Assembly (NCBI GenBank): GCA_001780285.1
Contig: MFGN01000012.1
Location: forward strand, 1-48,215
DNA from: Candidatus Falkowbacteria bacterium RIFOXYD12_FULL_34_57
GTDB taxonomy: Bacteria > Patescibacteriota > Patescibacteriia > Patescibacteriales > UBA12075
Reading direction: 5' to 3'
Length of the DNA stretch: 48,215 nucleotides
A model generated the notes under the pieces. It had not been told where the DNA came from. It did not search any database and saw only the letters and a list, made by a program, of their open reading frames with translations. Below are positions 17,088-25,348 of this stretch, one piece after another (within the stretch, counting starts at the first letter, position 1; every line of letters starts with the position of its first letter). The position numbers and the translations under genes are program-made.

Positions 17088-18046
17088 AAAGTATAAATAA
17101 ATATTTTTTAAAAATATCAATATACGGCGTATTTTTTATTGCTTTTTATTTTTTATGGAAAATTTTATTTGATAATTGGAATAAAATAAAAGATTATGAA
17201 TATACATTAAATTTTTATTATTTAACATTATCGGTTCTTGTGTTGATGTGGGGGCAAATTTATTTAGCCCTTGTTTGGAGAAAACTATTGATTGTTTTGG
17301 ATGCAAAAATCATTTTTCCAAGGCTTTTAGCGGTAAAAATATACACTGAAGCTTTGTTGAGCCGTTACGCTCCGGGCAAGGTTTGGTCAATAGTAAATAA
17401 AATATATTTATGCAGGAATTTGGGATACTCAAAAAAAGATTTATTCATCAGTTCTTTGTATGACAATGTTTTATCATTATTGACCACCGCTGTTCTTGGC
17501 ATTGTATTGCTCGCCCTCTCCCTTGGAAATGGTATTAATAAAAATTATTATATATTGTCTTTGATAATGATTGGCGGAATAATTTTGACCATATATCCTA
17601 AAATATTTTATTCAGCATTTAATTTTTGCCTCAAGAGAATAAAAAGAGAAGGAGTTTCAGACTTTGATCAATTGACACACAAAGAACTTATTATTTTTTT
17701 TCTATATTATTTTGCTTCTTCGGTTCTTAGGATGTCGGCATTTTTTTTCTTAGCGAAATCTGTTGTTGATGTAGGATACGATCTGTTTCCAATAATTGTC
17801 GGCGCTTATTCCATGGCAACGGCCATAGGCGTGGTAATTATTTTTTTACCCGGCGGAATAGGAGCAAAAGAGGGTGCTATTGTTTTTTTATTGAAATCGG
17901 TAATACCAACCACCACGGCGGTGATTATTTCAATTTTTGCGCGCCTATGGCAGGAGTTTGCAATCATTTTATTGTTTTTCATTACCTGGGGTATTAATTA
18001 TTTTAAAAATAAATACAAGAAAAAAACAATTGATTCTTCGGAATAA
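17084..18046 (+). CDS. Flippase-like integral membrane protein (LPG synthase TM / UPF0104 family)
   Basis: A 320-residue protein with about eight membrane segments and the two hallmarks of this family: SRYAPGKVWSI (near residue 105) and FLPGGIGAKEGAIVFLL (near 255-271). The family includes the membrane half of MprF and AglD-like proteins, which move or modify lipids and lipid-linked sugars. No soluble synthase domain is fused, but the upstream gene encodes a FemAB/GNAT-like protein overlapping by 4 nt. A role in translocating an aminoacylated lipid or a lipid-linked glycan is plausible but unproven. Confidence 0.82.
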   Translation: MKSINKYFLKISIYGVFFIAFYFLWKILFDNWNKIKDYEYTLNFYYLTLSVLVLMWGQIYLALVWRKLLIVLDAKIIFPRLLAVKIYTEALLSRYAPGKVWSIVNKIYLCRNLGYSKKDLFISSLYDNVLSLLTTAVLGIVLLALSLGNGINKNYYILSLIMIGGIILTIYPKIFYSAFNFCLKRIKREGVSDFDQLTHKELIIFFLYYFASSVLRMSAFFFLAKSVVDVGYDLFPIIVGAYSMATAIGVVIIFLPGGIGAKEGAIVFLLKSVIPTTTAVIISIFARLWQEFAIILLFFITWGINYFKNKYKKKTIDSSE

Positions 18047-18095
18047 AGTTGTTAAGATAAAAGAAGTTTTTCTTTATTTATATTATAAATTTATT

Positions 18096-19472
18096 ATGTT
18101 TAATTTAAAGGATTTTTTTGTAAAAAACAAGATAATTATCGGGATATTCTTGATTTCAATTGTAATGGGATTTTTCTGGAATCATAAATATTTTGACAAT
18201 AATTTGCCTACGGGCAATGACCCATGGGAATATGTTTGTGTGGCTACCGATCTGATAGAAAGACACACCTATACCATGTGCGGAGGAGGCGAAGCCTATC
18301 GAGAGCCGGGATATGCTTTTGTACTTGCCGGTTTTTTCTCTGTTTTTGGATATAATCCTATTGTAGTAAAAATTTTTCAATTGTTTATTTTTGGAATTAT
18401 AAGCGTGTTGATTTATAAACTGGGAACAAAGCTTTTTAGCAGAAAGGTTGGATTGCTTGCCGGATTATTTTCTGCCCTTTGGTGGGTTTTTCCGAATTAT
18501 ACCGGAATATTAACCCGAGAAACCCTTCTTACATTTTTTATGATATTGTTGTGTTTGACGCTTTATAAGGCTACGGATACGCAAAAAAATAAATATTTTG
18601 TCTTGGTCGGAGTATTGTTGGCAGTTTTATCTTTGACTAATGCTATTATTCAATACTTGATTTTTTTTATTGTAGTAAATTTTATTTTTATATTAAGAAA
18701 AAAAATCAGCACAAAAGATCTGATGAAAAAGATATTGATATTAGTAATTAGTTTCATGATTATGCTTAGCCCCTGGTTAATTAGAAATAAGATAGTTTAT
18801 CCAGAGGCTAATTTGGCAATTACCTATCGTACGGGTGGAATTTTAAGTCTCAAAACATATAAAATGGAGGTTCTTTATCCAGGAATATTTAAATATTATT
18901 TTGGACACATGTTCGGTTATTATTTTGCAGAAAAATTATGGCCCAACCTAGATATCAGGGCGCCTAAAAATAATTATTTAGCAGGAGCGGATAATGATAT
19001 GTATGTTAATGATGGGATGAATAGATACGAAAGGGAGAAAATATTGGCTGAAGTTAATAAAAAAAAGATATTAGAAAACCCGCACAAATATATAGCTATC
19101 AGTATTCTGGATTTTTTAGATTTTAATAGCCCTATAATTCCTAAAAAAATATTTAATGGCAATGACTATGCCCACTATACATTAGCAGAAGGTAGACTTC
19201 CCCAGATACCGGAATATATTAAGACAATATTATTATTAGCGTTTCGCTTGTGGTGGTTTTTGTTTTTAAGCTTGATGTCTTACGGAATTATATTAAGTAT
19301 AAAAGATTGGAAGGTTTCAGGATGGATGATTATTTTAATGGTTTATTTTAATGGTGTTTATAGCGCCGTGCATGCTCAGCCTCGCTACGCTATTCATGTA
19401 TATGCATTTTATATAATTTTTGCCGCATTTGGCTTGGTAAATGTATATTTAAAAATTAAGAAAAATAAATAA
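18096..19472 (+). CDS. Polytopic membrane GT-C glycosyltransferase (GT39/ArnT-like)
   Basis: About 458 residues with around ten membrane segments. Directly after the first segment comes LPTGNDPWEYVCVATDLIE and then EAYREPGYAFVLAGFF. This Asp-containing loop followed by the Arg-Glu-Pro-Gly-Tyr element is characteristic of PMT/ArnT-type enzymes that use undecaprenyl-phosphate sugars. The ATG at 18096 is chosen because an upstream TTG reading would run back into the flippase gene. A large extracytoplasmic domain-like stretch (about 265-350) lies between membrane segments. Together with two DPM-like enzymes and GtrA it suggests outer-face glycosylation. Confidence 0.78.
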   Translation: MFNLKDFFVKNKIIIGIFLISIVMGFFWNHKYFDNNLPTGNDPWEYVCVATDLIERHTYTMCGGGEAYREPGYAFVLAGFFSVFGYNPIVVKIFQLFIFGIISVLIYKLGTKLFSRKVGLLAGLFSALWWVFPNYTGILTRETLLTFFMILLCLTLYKATDTQKNKYFVLVGVLLAVLSLTNAIIQYLIFFIVVNFIFILRKKISTKDLMKKILILVISFMIMLSPWLIRNKIVYPEANLAITYRTGGILSLKTYKMEVLYPGIFKYYFGHMFGYYFAEKLWPNLDIRAPKNNYLAGADNDMYVNDGMNRYEREKILAEVNKKKILENPHKYIAISILDFLDFNSPIIPKKIFNGNDYAHYTLAEGRLPQIPEYIKTILLLAFRLWWFLFLSLMSYGIILSIKDWKVSGWMIILMVYFNGVYSAVHAQPRYAIHVYAFYIIFAAFGLVNVYLKIKKNK

Positions 19473-19477
19473 TAAAT

Positions 19478-20338
19478 ATGAATAAACAAATTTCAATTAT
19501 AGTGCCTATTTATAATGAAGAAGAATCTATAAAAAATGTTATTCCTAAATTAATAAAATTTATTTCCGGTATAAATATTGATTATGAAATAATTACCGTA
19601 AATGACGGATCAAAAGATAATAGTTTGGCAGAATTAAAAAAAATAGAAGGAATAAAAATTATAGATCATAAAAAAAACAGGGGATATGGCGCTAGCCTGA
19701 AAACAGGAATTAAAAATAGTAAATATGATTGGATTATGATCATTGATGCTGATGAGACATATCCGGTTGAGGCCATCCCGGAATTAGTAAAAAATATGGA
19801 TGGTTATGACCTAATTGTGGGGTCTAGAGAAAAAAGAGGGAATGCTATTCCACTTGAAAGAAGGCACGCCAAGCAATTTTTGAATAGGTTTGCGAGCTAC
19901 TTGGCGGGAAAAAATATTCCAGACCTGAATTCCGGCTTGAGGATATTTAGAAAAGATATAGTTTTCAAATATTGGCCTCTTTTTCCGCAGCGCTTTTCTT
20001 TTACTTCTACCTTAACCATGATTTGCGCTACTCGCGGCTATGAAACCATTTTTGTTCCTATTGATTATCATAAAAGAGCCGGTAAATCATCAATCAAAGC
20101 TGTTGATTTTTTTAATTTTTTAAAATTAATTTGTAAATTATCATTATTTTTTAAGCCGTTAAAAGTTTTTGCACCGCTTAGTCTGTTGTTTTTAATGTTG
20201 GCTATTATAGCCCCAACACTTTATGTTGCTGGAGTTGTAAATAGATTTTATGATACTACCTTTGTGGTTTTGGTCGCCGTTGCCATACAAACATTCTTTT
20301 TTGGACTGCTTGCAGAGATTATTGTTCATAATAAATAA
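19478..20338 (+). CDS. GT2 glycosyltransferase with C-terminal membrane segments (DPM/GtrB-like)
   Basis: A 286-residue polyprenyl-phosphate glycosyltransferase candidate. The GT-A core has ISIIVPIYNEEESI, TVNDGSKDNS, NRGYGASLKTGI, IMIIDADETYP (DAD) and GLRIFRKDIV. The DPM-type segment FPQRFSFTSTLT is followed by VPIDYHKRAGKSSI. Two C-terminal membrane helices (about 226-249 and 258-281) place it with GtrB/PglC-like long forms that charge undecaprenyl phosphate with a sugar at the inner membrane face. The gene follows a GT-C protein by 5 nt, which could use the product. Confidence 0.88.
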   Translation: MNKQISIIVPIYNEEESIKNVIPKLIKFISGINIDYEIITVNDGSKDNSLAELKKIEGIKIIDHKKNRGYGASLKTGIKNSKYDWIMIIDADETYPVEAIPELVKNMDGYDLIVGSREKRGNAIPLERRHAKQFLNRFASYLAGKNIPDLNSGLRIFRKDIVFKYWPLFPQRFSFTSTLTMICATRGYETIFVPIDYHKRAGKSSIKAVDFFNFLKLICKLSLFFKPLKVFAPLSLLFLMLAIIAPTLYVAGVVNRFYDTTFVVLVAVAIQTFFFGLLAEIIVHNK

Positions 20339-20376
20339 TATTGATTGTTTCATGATTTCATGGTTTCATTGCTAAT

Positions 20377-20482
20377 TTCATTCTGAACCTGATTCAAAAT
20401 CCATCACGCAAGACATGTTTAAAATGGTATGAGTCCCGAATTCCTTCAATTCGGCGGGCAGGCAAGTTTGGGATGACAGATG
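20377..20482 (+). repeat. Palindromic intergenic element, copy 2
   Basis: The element runs from TTTCATTCTGAACCTGATTC to GGGATGACAG. It contains a perfect 7-bp hairpin (20436-20442 with 20448-20454) followed by GGCGGGCAGGCA. Its ends match the reverse complement of the element at 1346-1442 and the TCATTCTGAAC...GGATGACAG ends of the element at 28523. It is embedded between TTTCATTG-word arms (20341-20376 and 20490-20516). No gene is present in the 199 bases between the two neighbouring CDSs. Confidence 0.6.
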
Positions 20483-20537
20483 GGGGATAACAATAAAACA
20501 ATGCAGTAATAAAACAATGAGACCGTATAATAAATTT

Positions 20538-21884
20538 ATGTATTGGGATAAATTAAAAAAAGAAATTATAGATACGGACCTATATTCTAGGTCTGGTACA
20601 GAGGTTGGGGTTTCCGGCGGGGTTTTGGATTTAAAAGAAAAAAATGGAGACTATTATCCTATTAAGTTATTAGATAGAGATATTCCGGAAATATCATGCA
20701 AAGCTTCAAGTGACAAGTATATTAATTATCCGAAGTTAAATAAATTTGTTTTCGGAAAATTACCAGAAAGCTGGTTGGTGGGGGAGTATAAAAAAATATT
20801 TATTGGGCATATAAAAAATAAAAATGTAAGAAGGAATGCTTCTTCGGGGGGCATTGTAACCGGAGCGCAGAAATATCTTTTGCAAAAAAAATTAGTAGAT
20901 GGCGTGATAACCACAAAGATGAAAAAAGATCAACCTTATTTGTCAGAATCCATAATAGCTACCTCTACAGACGAGATATTGGGTGGAGCTCAAAGTAAAT
21001 ATGTAATATCGCCAACGAATTTGATACTTAGGGATTTGCCCGGAAAATACAATTCTTTGGTTTATACGGGACTACCCGAACAGATTGCCTCAATTAGAAA
21101 ACTTCAATATTATAAACATGATTCTGTTAAAAATATTAATTATGTTTTTGGCTTGTTTTACGGGGAACTTTTGAGTTTTTCTGCCCTAACTAGTTTTTTA
21201 AAAACACACAAGGTGTGTGATTTGAAAAAGATAAAAAGACTATTTTATCGTTATGGTGAGTGGCCGGGTAGCATGAGGGTAGAGCTTAAAGATGGACGGA
21301 TAATTTCAGTAAAGAAATTTTATGCTAACTATTTAATTCCCTCTCATATTACAAATTTTTCTTATTATCAGGTGGATTACATGAGTGAATTGGCGGATAT
21401 ATCCGTAGGAGATGGGTGGTCCCCCGTTTATGAGAAGAGGGGAGACGGTTGGTCGGTTATTATTGCCAGATCAGAAAAGGGATTAAAATTACTTGAAGAC
21501 ATGGAAAAAGAAGAAAGAGTATATTTACAAGAGATATCTTTTGGTGATTTGTTAAAAATGCATTCTCACGGAATAGATTTTAAGAAAAGAGGAGCTTTTA
21601 TTAGAATTGCCAATCGTCGCAAAAAGGGGCTGCCTGTTCCGGAATATGGCTATGAACCGGTTAATATACCGGCATCAAGATTTAGGATAGAGAAGTTGTT
21701 GTCATTTTTATTTTGGCTTTTTAAACAGAGGTTTTTTATAATGATTTTAGAAAATTTACCGCCAAAATTTTTAGGGTGGTTTTTTGTTTTGGCGCGTGAT
21801 GTTTGGAAGAAGAAAACCAAAAATGCAAAAAAGGGCAATCTGACAGGGTTAAGATTTAAAATAAAAAAGATGGATAATATATGA
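20538..21884 (+). CDS. FrhB-family (F420 hydrogenase beta subunit-like) protein lacking its Fe-S cysteines
   Basis: About 448 residues, recognisable as the FrhB_N/FrhB_C family by NASSGGIVTGAQKYLL, GAQSKYVISPTN, GLPEQIASIRKLQYY and DISVGDGWSP. In typical members an N-terminal ferredoxin segment reads LCTGCGTCVGVCP, and GTPCQ and GLFCG carry further Cys. Here the equivalents are LYSRSGTEVGVSG (Tyr16, Ser19, Glu22, Ser26), GLPEQ (Glu181) and GLFYG (Tyr208), so nearly all cluster ligands are substituted while the scaffold is kept. Relatives occur in many exopolysaccharide loci and some are annotated as pyruvyl transferase-like, but their role is unclear. A redox role looks unlikely for this copy. 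An alternative ATG at 20517 lies in repeat sequence. It overlaps the next gene by 4 nt. Confidence 0.8.
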   Translation: MYWDKLKKEIIDTDLYSRSGTEVGVSGGVLDLKEKNGDYYPIKLLDRDIPEISCKASSDKYINYPKLNKFVFGKLPESWLVGEYKKIFIGHIKNKNVRRNASSGGIVTGAQKYLLQKKLVDGVITTKMKKDQPYLSESIIATSTDEILGGAQSKYVISPTNLILRDLPGKYNSLVYTGLPEQIASIRKLQYYKHDSVKNINYVFGLFYGELLSFSALTSFLKTHKVCDLKKIKRLFYRYGEWPGSMRVELKDGRIISVKKFYANYLIPSHITNFSYYQVDYMSELADISVGDGWSPVYEKRGDGWSVIIARSEKGLKLLEDMEKEERVYLQEISFGDLLKMHSHGIDFKKRGAFIRIANRRKKGLPVPEYGYEPVNIPASRFRIEKLLSFLFWLFKQRFFIMILENLPPKFLGWFFVLARDVWKKKTKNAKKGNLTGLRFKIKKMDNI

Positions 21885-22591
21885 TAAATAAATTTAACAT
21901 AAAAGAAGTAAGAGATTTTTGGGATAAAGTAGCCGATATTTACGAAGAAGAAAATAAGAAAGTCGGTTATGTGCATTATCATAGATATGAAAAAGCTATT
22001 GAATATGGTAATTTTCGATCTGGACAAAAGGTTTTGAATATCTGGTCCAGAATGGGCGGGTTTATTCCGTATATTAGAAAAATTCCTCAAATAGAATTAA
22101 TGAATTACGAAGTATCTCCAAAATTTATTGAACAAGCAAAAATAAAATTTAGAAATGAAGATTTTTCACAAACCGATTTAGAGAATTTGGAAGATTTACA
22201 AGATGACTATTTTGATAGGGTGGTCAGCCTGGAGACATTGGAGCATGCCCCCAAACCGTTAGAATTCGTGAAAGAGTTATATAGGGTTTTAAAACCCGGC
22301 GGTTTATTAATTATGAGCTTGCCACCCAAGGGTTTTGAAATACCAACCATGCTTTGGGATTTTTTTGCTGGAAATCACGGGGAGGGACCACATAATTTTT
22401 TATGGCCTTATCAGGTAAAAAAAATAATTAATGATTCATCTTTTAAATCAATTCTCCACATTCCCACCATCATTCTTCCCTTGGGTTCAGAGAGAGGAGA
22501 AAGGTTGTCGGAAAAGTGTATGATGAGGTTTTTTGGCAGAACACCATTGGTAAATTTTGGCGTAAGACATTTTTATATATGCAAAAAATAA
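21881..22591 (+). CDS. Class I SAM-dependent methyltransferase
   Basis: A 236-residue methyltransferase. Motif I is unusual, VLNIWSRMGGF, where most relatives have a D/E-x-G-x-G pattern, but the rest is standard: NYEVSPKFIEQAK, FDRVVSLETLEHAPKPLEFVK, YRVLKPGGLLIMSLPP. It resembles Methyltransf_11-type enzymes of glycan loci. Its start overlaps the FrhB-like gene (ATGA) and its end overlaps the GtrA gene by 13 nt. The substrate is unknown; O-methylation of a sugar is the contextual guess. Confidence 0.86.
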   Translation: MINKFNIKEVRDFWDKVADIYEEENKKVGYVHYHRYEKAIEYGNFRSGQKVLNIWSRMGGFIPYIRKIPQIELMNYEVSPKFIEQAKIKFRNEDFSQTDLENLEDLQDDYFDRVVSLETLEHAPKPLEFVKELYRVLKPGGLLIMSLPPKGFEIPTMLWDFFAGNHGEGPHNFLWPYQVKKIINDSSFKSILHIPTIILPLGSERGERLSEKCMMRFFGRTPLVNFGVRHFYICKK

Positions 22592-22962
22592 AATTATTTC
22601 AACAATTGTTTAAATATGGCGCAGTGACTGTTTTGAGTTACATAGTTATTATACTCGGAACATATTTTTTGGTTGAGTTTGTATCACTTCAACCAAAGAT
22701 TTCATATCTTATAATTATTAGTTTTGTGTATATAGTTGCTTATTTCGTTTATTCTAAATTGGTTTTTCAAAAAGAGATTAATAAAGAACAAATATCAAGA
22801 TTTACCTTGGTTATGATTATTTTTTGGTTTTTAAATAACGTCTTTTATAAAATATTCTTGGATTTTTTCTCTATACAGTATTTGATAGCGGCAATAATCA
22901 ATATAATGTTTTTGGGTGGAATAAGGTTTGTTGTGTATAGGAATTTTGTTTTTATAAAATAG
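22579..22962 (+). CDS. GtrA-family membrane protein
   Basis: A 127-residue protein with four membrane helices and the typical GtrA opening LFKYGAVTVLSYIV and ending GGIRFVVYRNFVF. GtrA proteins are thought to flip polyprenyl-phosphate-linked sugars across the membrane so that GT-C enzymes can use them outside. The start at 22579 (MQKIKLF) is chosen over an upstream ATG at 22516 because it gives the usual family length and limits the overlap with the methyltransferase to 13 nt. It is the last gene of the plus train, 9 nt before the terminator stem. Confidence 0.88.
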   Translation: MQKIKLFQQLFKYGAVTVLSYIVIILGTYFLVEFVSLQPKISYLIIISFVYIVAYFVYSKLVFQKEINKEQISRFTLVMIIFWFLNNVFYKIFLDFFSIQYLIAAIINIMFLGGIRFVVYRNFVFIK

Positions 22963-22971
22963 AAATAAAGA

Positions 22972-23001
22972 AAACAGAGTCATAAACAACTCTGTTTTTT
23001 T
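22972..23001. terminator. Bidirectional rho-independent terminator between convergent trains
   Basis: AAACAGAGT (22972-22980) and ACTCTGTTT (22989-22997) form a perfect 9-bp stem around an 8-base loop. T-rich DNA follows on the plus strand (to about 23001), and read from the other strand the stem is followed by TTTTCTTTATTT. It lies between the plus-strand GtrA stop (22962) and the minus-strand radical SAM stop (23010), so it can end both transcripts. Confidence 0.85.
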
Positions 23002-23009
23002 TATTATTT

Positions 23010-24431
23010 CTATTTTTTTATTCTAAAAAATAATTTTAAACCTCCAAATAAATTGACAATATCATACCAATGTCTAATTGAGAGAATTTTTAATAATATA
23101 TATGACGGTCTAAGATAATATTCGCGGATAGCTTTTCGGTGCCATTTTCTTATTTCCTGAATGGAAATTGTCGGTAATTTGAGTACGGATTCTACATTTG
23201 ACAATGGTGAATAATTAATCCAAGAAGCGTCACTGCGCAGATAATTTTTTTCTTTGGCCTCGACGTACAGCGGGGTTCCGGGAAGGGGACTAGCTATAAA
23301 AAATGCCGCAATGTGTGTATTTAGTTTTTTTGAAAATTTTATAGTATCTTTTATGGTATTTTCAGTTTCTCCTATATATCCGATAATGTAGCTGGCATGG
23401 GTAGTAATACCCACTTTCTTTGTCAGATCTATTACTCTTTTTGCTTCGTTTAAATCAAGTGATTTGTTTATTTTTTTTAGTATTTCTTTGTTACCGGATT
23501 CGATTCCAAAGCTTATTTCATGGCACCCCGCCCTTTTCATGATTTTTAACACTTCTTCGTCTAGAAATTGAGCCCTGGATGAACATATCCAACTGATATT
23601 TAATTTTTTTTCAATGATGGCATTGCAAATTTTTAAAGTTCTTTGCTTGTTTATTGTAAAAAATTCATCAGTTAAATTAAAATTATGAATATTGTATTTA
23701 TCAATACATTCTTCAATTTCTTTAATGATATATTCCGGTTTGCGTATTCTAGTTCTTTGCGTCCACACAGTTCTGGCACCACAAAAACCACAACTAAAAG
23801 GGCAGCCACGACCAGTGGTTAATAGAGTATTGGGACCTAGTCCAACTCTTTTAGTGGGAGGAGGAGAGTAAAGATCGTTATCTAAAAGGTCTCGTGCCGG
23901 GAATGGAAGAATATCTAAATCTTCAATTAATTCCCTTGGTTTATTGGATATAATTGATTTATTGTGATTATAATATGTTAATCCATCAATCTCATTCCAA
24001 TGCGCATTTTTATTTTTTATATAAGTAACAAGTTCATTAAATGTTATTTCACCTTCGCCGGCAATTGTAAAATGCGCGCCACTTTCTATTAATGATTGTT
24101 TGGGCAGCGCGGAAGGATGCGGTCCGCCGATTACTATTTTTGTGTTCGGCAATTTTAATTTTAGCTGAGATATTAAATTAATTACAGAGTCAAATACGCA
24201 AGTGTTAGCCGTAATACCGATAATGTCTGGGTTAAAATTTTTAGATTCGGATACGGTTTCTTCGTGAGACAGGCCAAGTATTTCTGAATCTATGATTTTT
24301 ATTTTTATATCCGGGTTCTGTTGTCTGACATATGCGGCTAAGTAGCAAAGATTAAGAGGGATAACACTACCGCCATGTCCTTGAAGTCCGCCATATTGGC
24401 TAAATGCCGGATTTATTAAAAGAGTTTTCAT
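23010..24431 (-). CDS. Cobalamin-binding-type radical SAM protein
   Basis: A 473-residue protein and the last gene of the minus train. The B12-binding half contains VIPLNLCYLAAYVRQ, NPDIIGITANTC and IVIGGPHPSALP...AGEGE. The radical SAM half has TTGRGCPFSCGFCGARTVW with Cys210, Cys214 and Cys217 (canonical CX3CX2C), NLTDEFFTIN, EISFGIESGNKEIL and SYIIGYIGETENTI. The C-terminal region (about 380-473) includes ASPLPGTPLYVEA and a basic tail. Its ATG overlaps the upstream GT-A-like gene by 4 nt (ATGA), so the two probably act together. The reaction is unknown; a cobalamin-assisted radical modification is inferred from family. Confidence 0.9.
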   Translation of the reverse strand: MKTLLINPAFSQYGGLQGHGGSVIPLNLCYLAAYVRQQNPDIKIKIIDSEILGLSHEETVSESKNFNPDIIGITANTCVFDSVINLISQLKLKLPNTKIVIGGPHPSALPKQSLIESGAHFTIAGEGEITFNELVTYIKNKNAHWNEIDGLTYYNHNKSIISNKPRELIEDLDILPFPARDLLDNDLYSPPPTKRVGLGPNTLLTTGRGCPFSCGFCGARTVWTQRTRIRKPEYIIKEIEECIDKYNIHNFNLTDEFFTINKQRTLKICNAIIEKKLNISWICSSRAQFLDEEVLKIMKRAGCHEISFGIESGNKEILKKINKSLDLNEAKRVIDLTKKVGITTHASYIIGYIGETENTIKDTIKFSKKLNTHIAAFFIASPLPGTPLYVEAKEKNYLRSDASWINYSPLSNVESVLKLPTISIQEIRKWHRKAIREYYLRPSYILLKILSIRHWYDIVNLFGGLKLFFRIKK

Positions 24432-25255
24432 AATATTTTTTTGATTTTTTTCAGGTAACCCCTGAATTTTCTTTTAATTTTTGCTTTTTTTGGAAACCAT
24501 CTTTTTTTCATGCCCCTCTCAGTTATTAACCACTCCGTTTCATCTAAAAAACAAAAGCCGTCTTGGCGGGTTAATTTTACATTGATCTGCGTTTCCGGGT
24601 CTCTTTTATCTTTCTGTCCTTTTACATGGTGAGAATAGTCATGGTTTTGATGGATGATGGTGGCCACGGGGGAAGCGTCTATGGTTATTATCCCTTCTTT
24701 TTTAGCATGATATATCATCCAGTTATCCCAGCCCACGCGCCCCACGGCAAAGGATGGAATATTTTGAAAAGAATTTTTATCGAATATAAAGTAATCGCTT
24801 CCCTCAGGCGGGTGTTTTTTGCCTCTTGTCTGCAAATTTTGCCACATTTTTTTATCCCAATCATTGTCATTAAAAGCTATTAATTCTGTTTGGTCCAGAT
24901 CATAGCGCTCACCCAGGATTAAGTATTCTTTTTGAGGCAGGTGCTTTAAGATATTCGTAAAATTTGGCAGAGTGATAATATCCGCATTGATAAAAGCAAG
25001 AGTATTGTATTTGGCATTTTGTCTTGCTAAGCAAAAAGCGTGATCCAGGAGGGGGGTGCCGTATTTATTGCATTGGACACCGGGAATGTGCTTTACTTCT
25101 AATTCCCGCGCGGTTTCGGCAATACCAGGGTCATCGCCTATCAGAATAATTTCCGGTTGAGGTATAAGTTTTTTCCAGCTATTGATTGCGTTTTTTTGGA
25201 TTATATTAATATGCTGATTTGTAAATGATTTGGGAATGGTAAAGATTGTAAACAT
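24428..25255 (-). CDS. Putative GT-A-like glycosyltransferase of uncertain family
   Basis: A 275-residue soluble protein. The N terminus (TIPKSFTNQHINIIQKNAI), the strand PEIILIGDD and the acidic element TLAFINADIITLPNF (a DXD-like position near 93-95) fit a nucleotide-diphospho-sugar transferase fold. VGWDNWMIYHAKKEG resembles the acceptor-binding part of GT-A enzymes. No better-known family is recognised with confidence, so the function is tentative. It is translationally coupled (4-nt overlap) to the downstream radical SAM gene and separated from the upstream S23 gene by a repeat spacer. Confidence 0.6.
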   Translation of the reverse strand: MFTIFTIPKSFTNQHINIIQKNAINSWKKLIPQPEIILIGDDPGIAETARELEVKHIPGVQCNKYGTPLLDHAFCLARQNAKYNTLAFINADIITLPNFTNILKHLPQKEYLILGERYDLDQTELIAFNDNDWDKKMWQNLQTRGKKHPPEGSDYFIFDKNSFQNIPSFAVGRVGWDNWMIYHAKKEGIITIDASPVATIIHQNHDYSHHVKGQKDKRDPETQINVKLTRQDGFCFLDETEWLITERGMKKRWFPKKAKIKRKFRGYLKKIKKIL

Positions 25256-25345
25256 AGGTCACTTTAACACACAATCACTTTAACACACAATCATTTTAAC
25301 AATATATGTTTCTGTGATTGCGTGATTCAGTGATTACAAGTTACT
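25256..25345. repeat. Tandem-word spacer downstream of an S23 gene
   Basis: A 15-16-base unit, CACTTTAACACACAAT, occurs twice in tandem with a third partial copy (CATTTTAACAATATA), followed by TGTGATTGCGTGATTCAGTGATTA. There are no spacers or longer repeats that would suggest CRISPR. Related words, partly in inverted orientation (AATCATTTTA), occur on the other side of the S23 gene. Confidence 0.5.
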
Positions 25346-25348
25346 GTA

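Noticed and set aside
25256-25300. Possible CRISPR array from tandem CACTTTAACACACAAT units
   Set aside because: Only two full copies directly abut, with no unique spacers, no regular repeat length and no cas genes.
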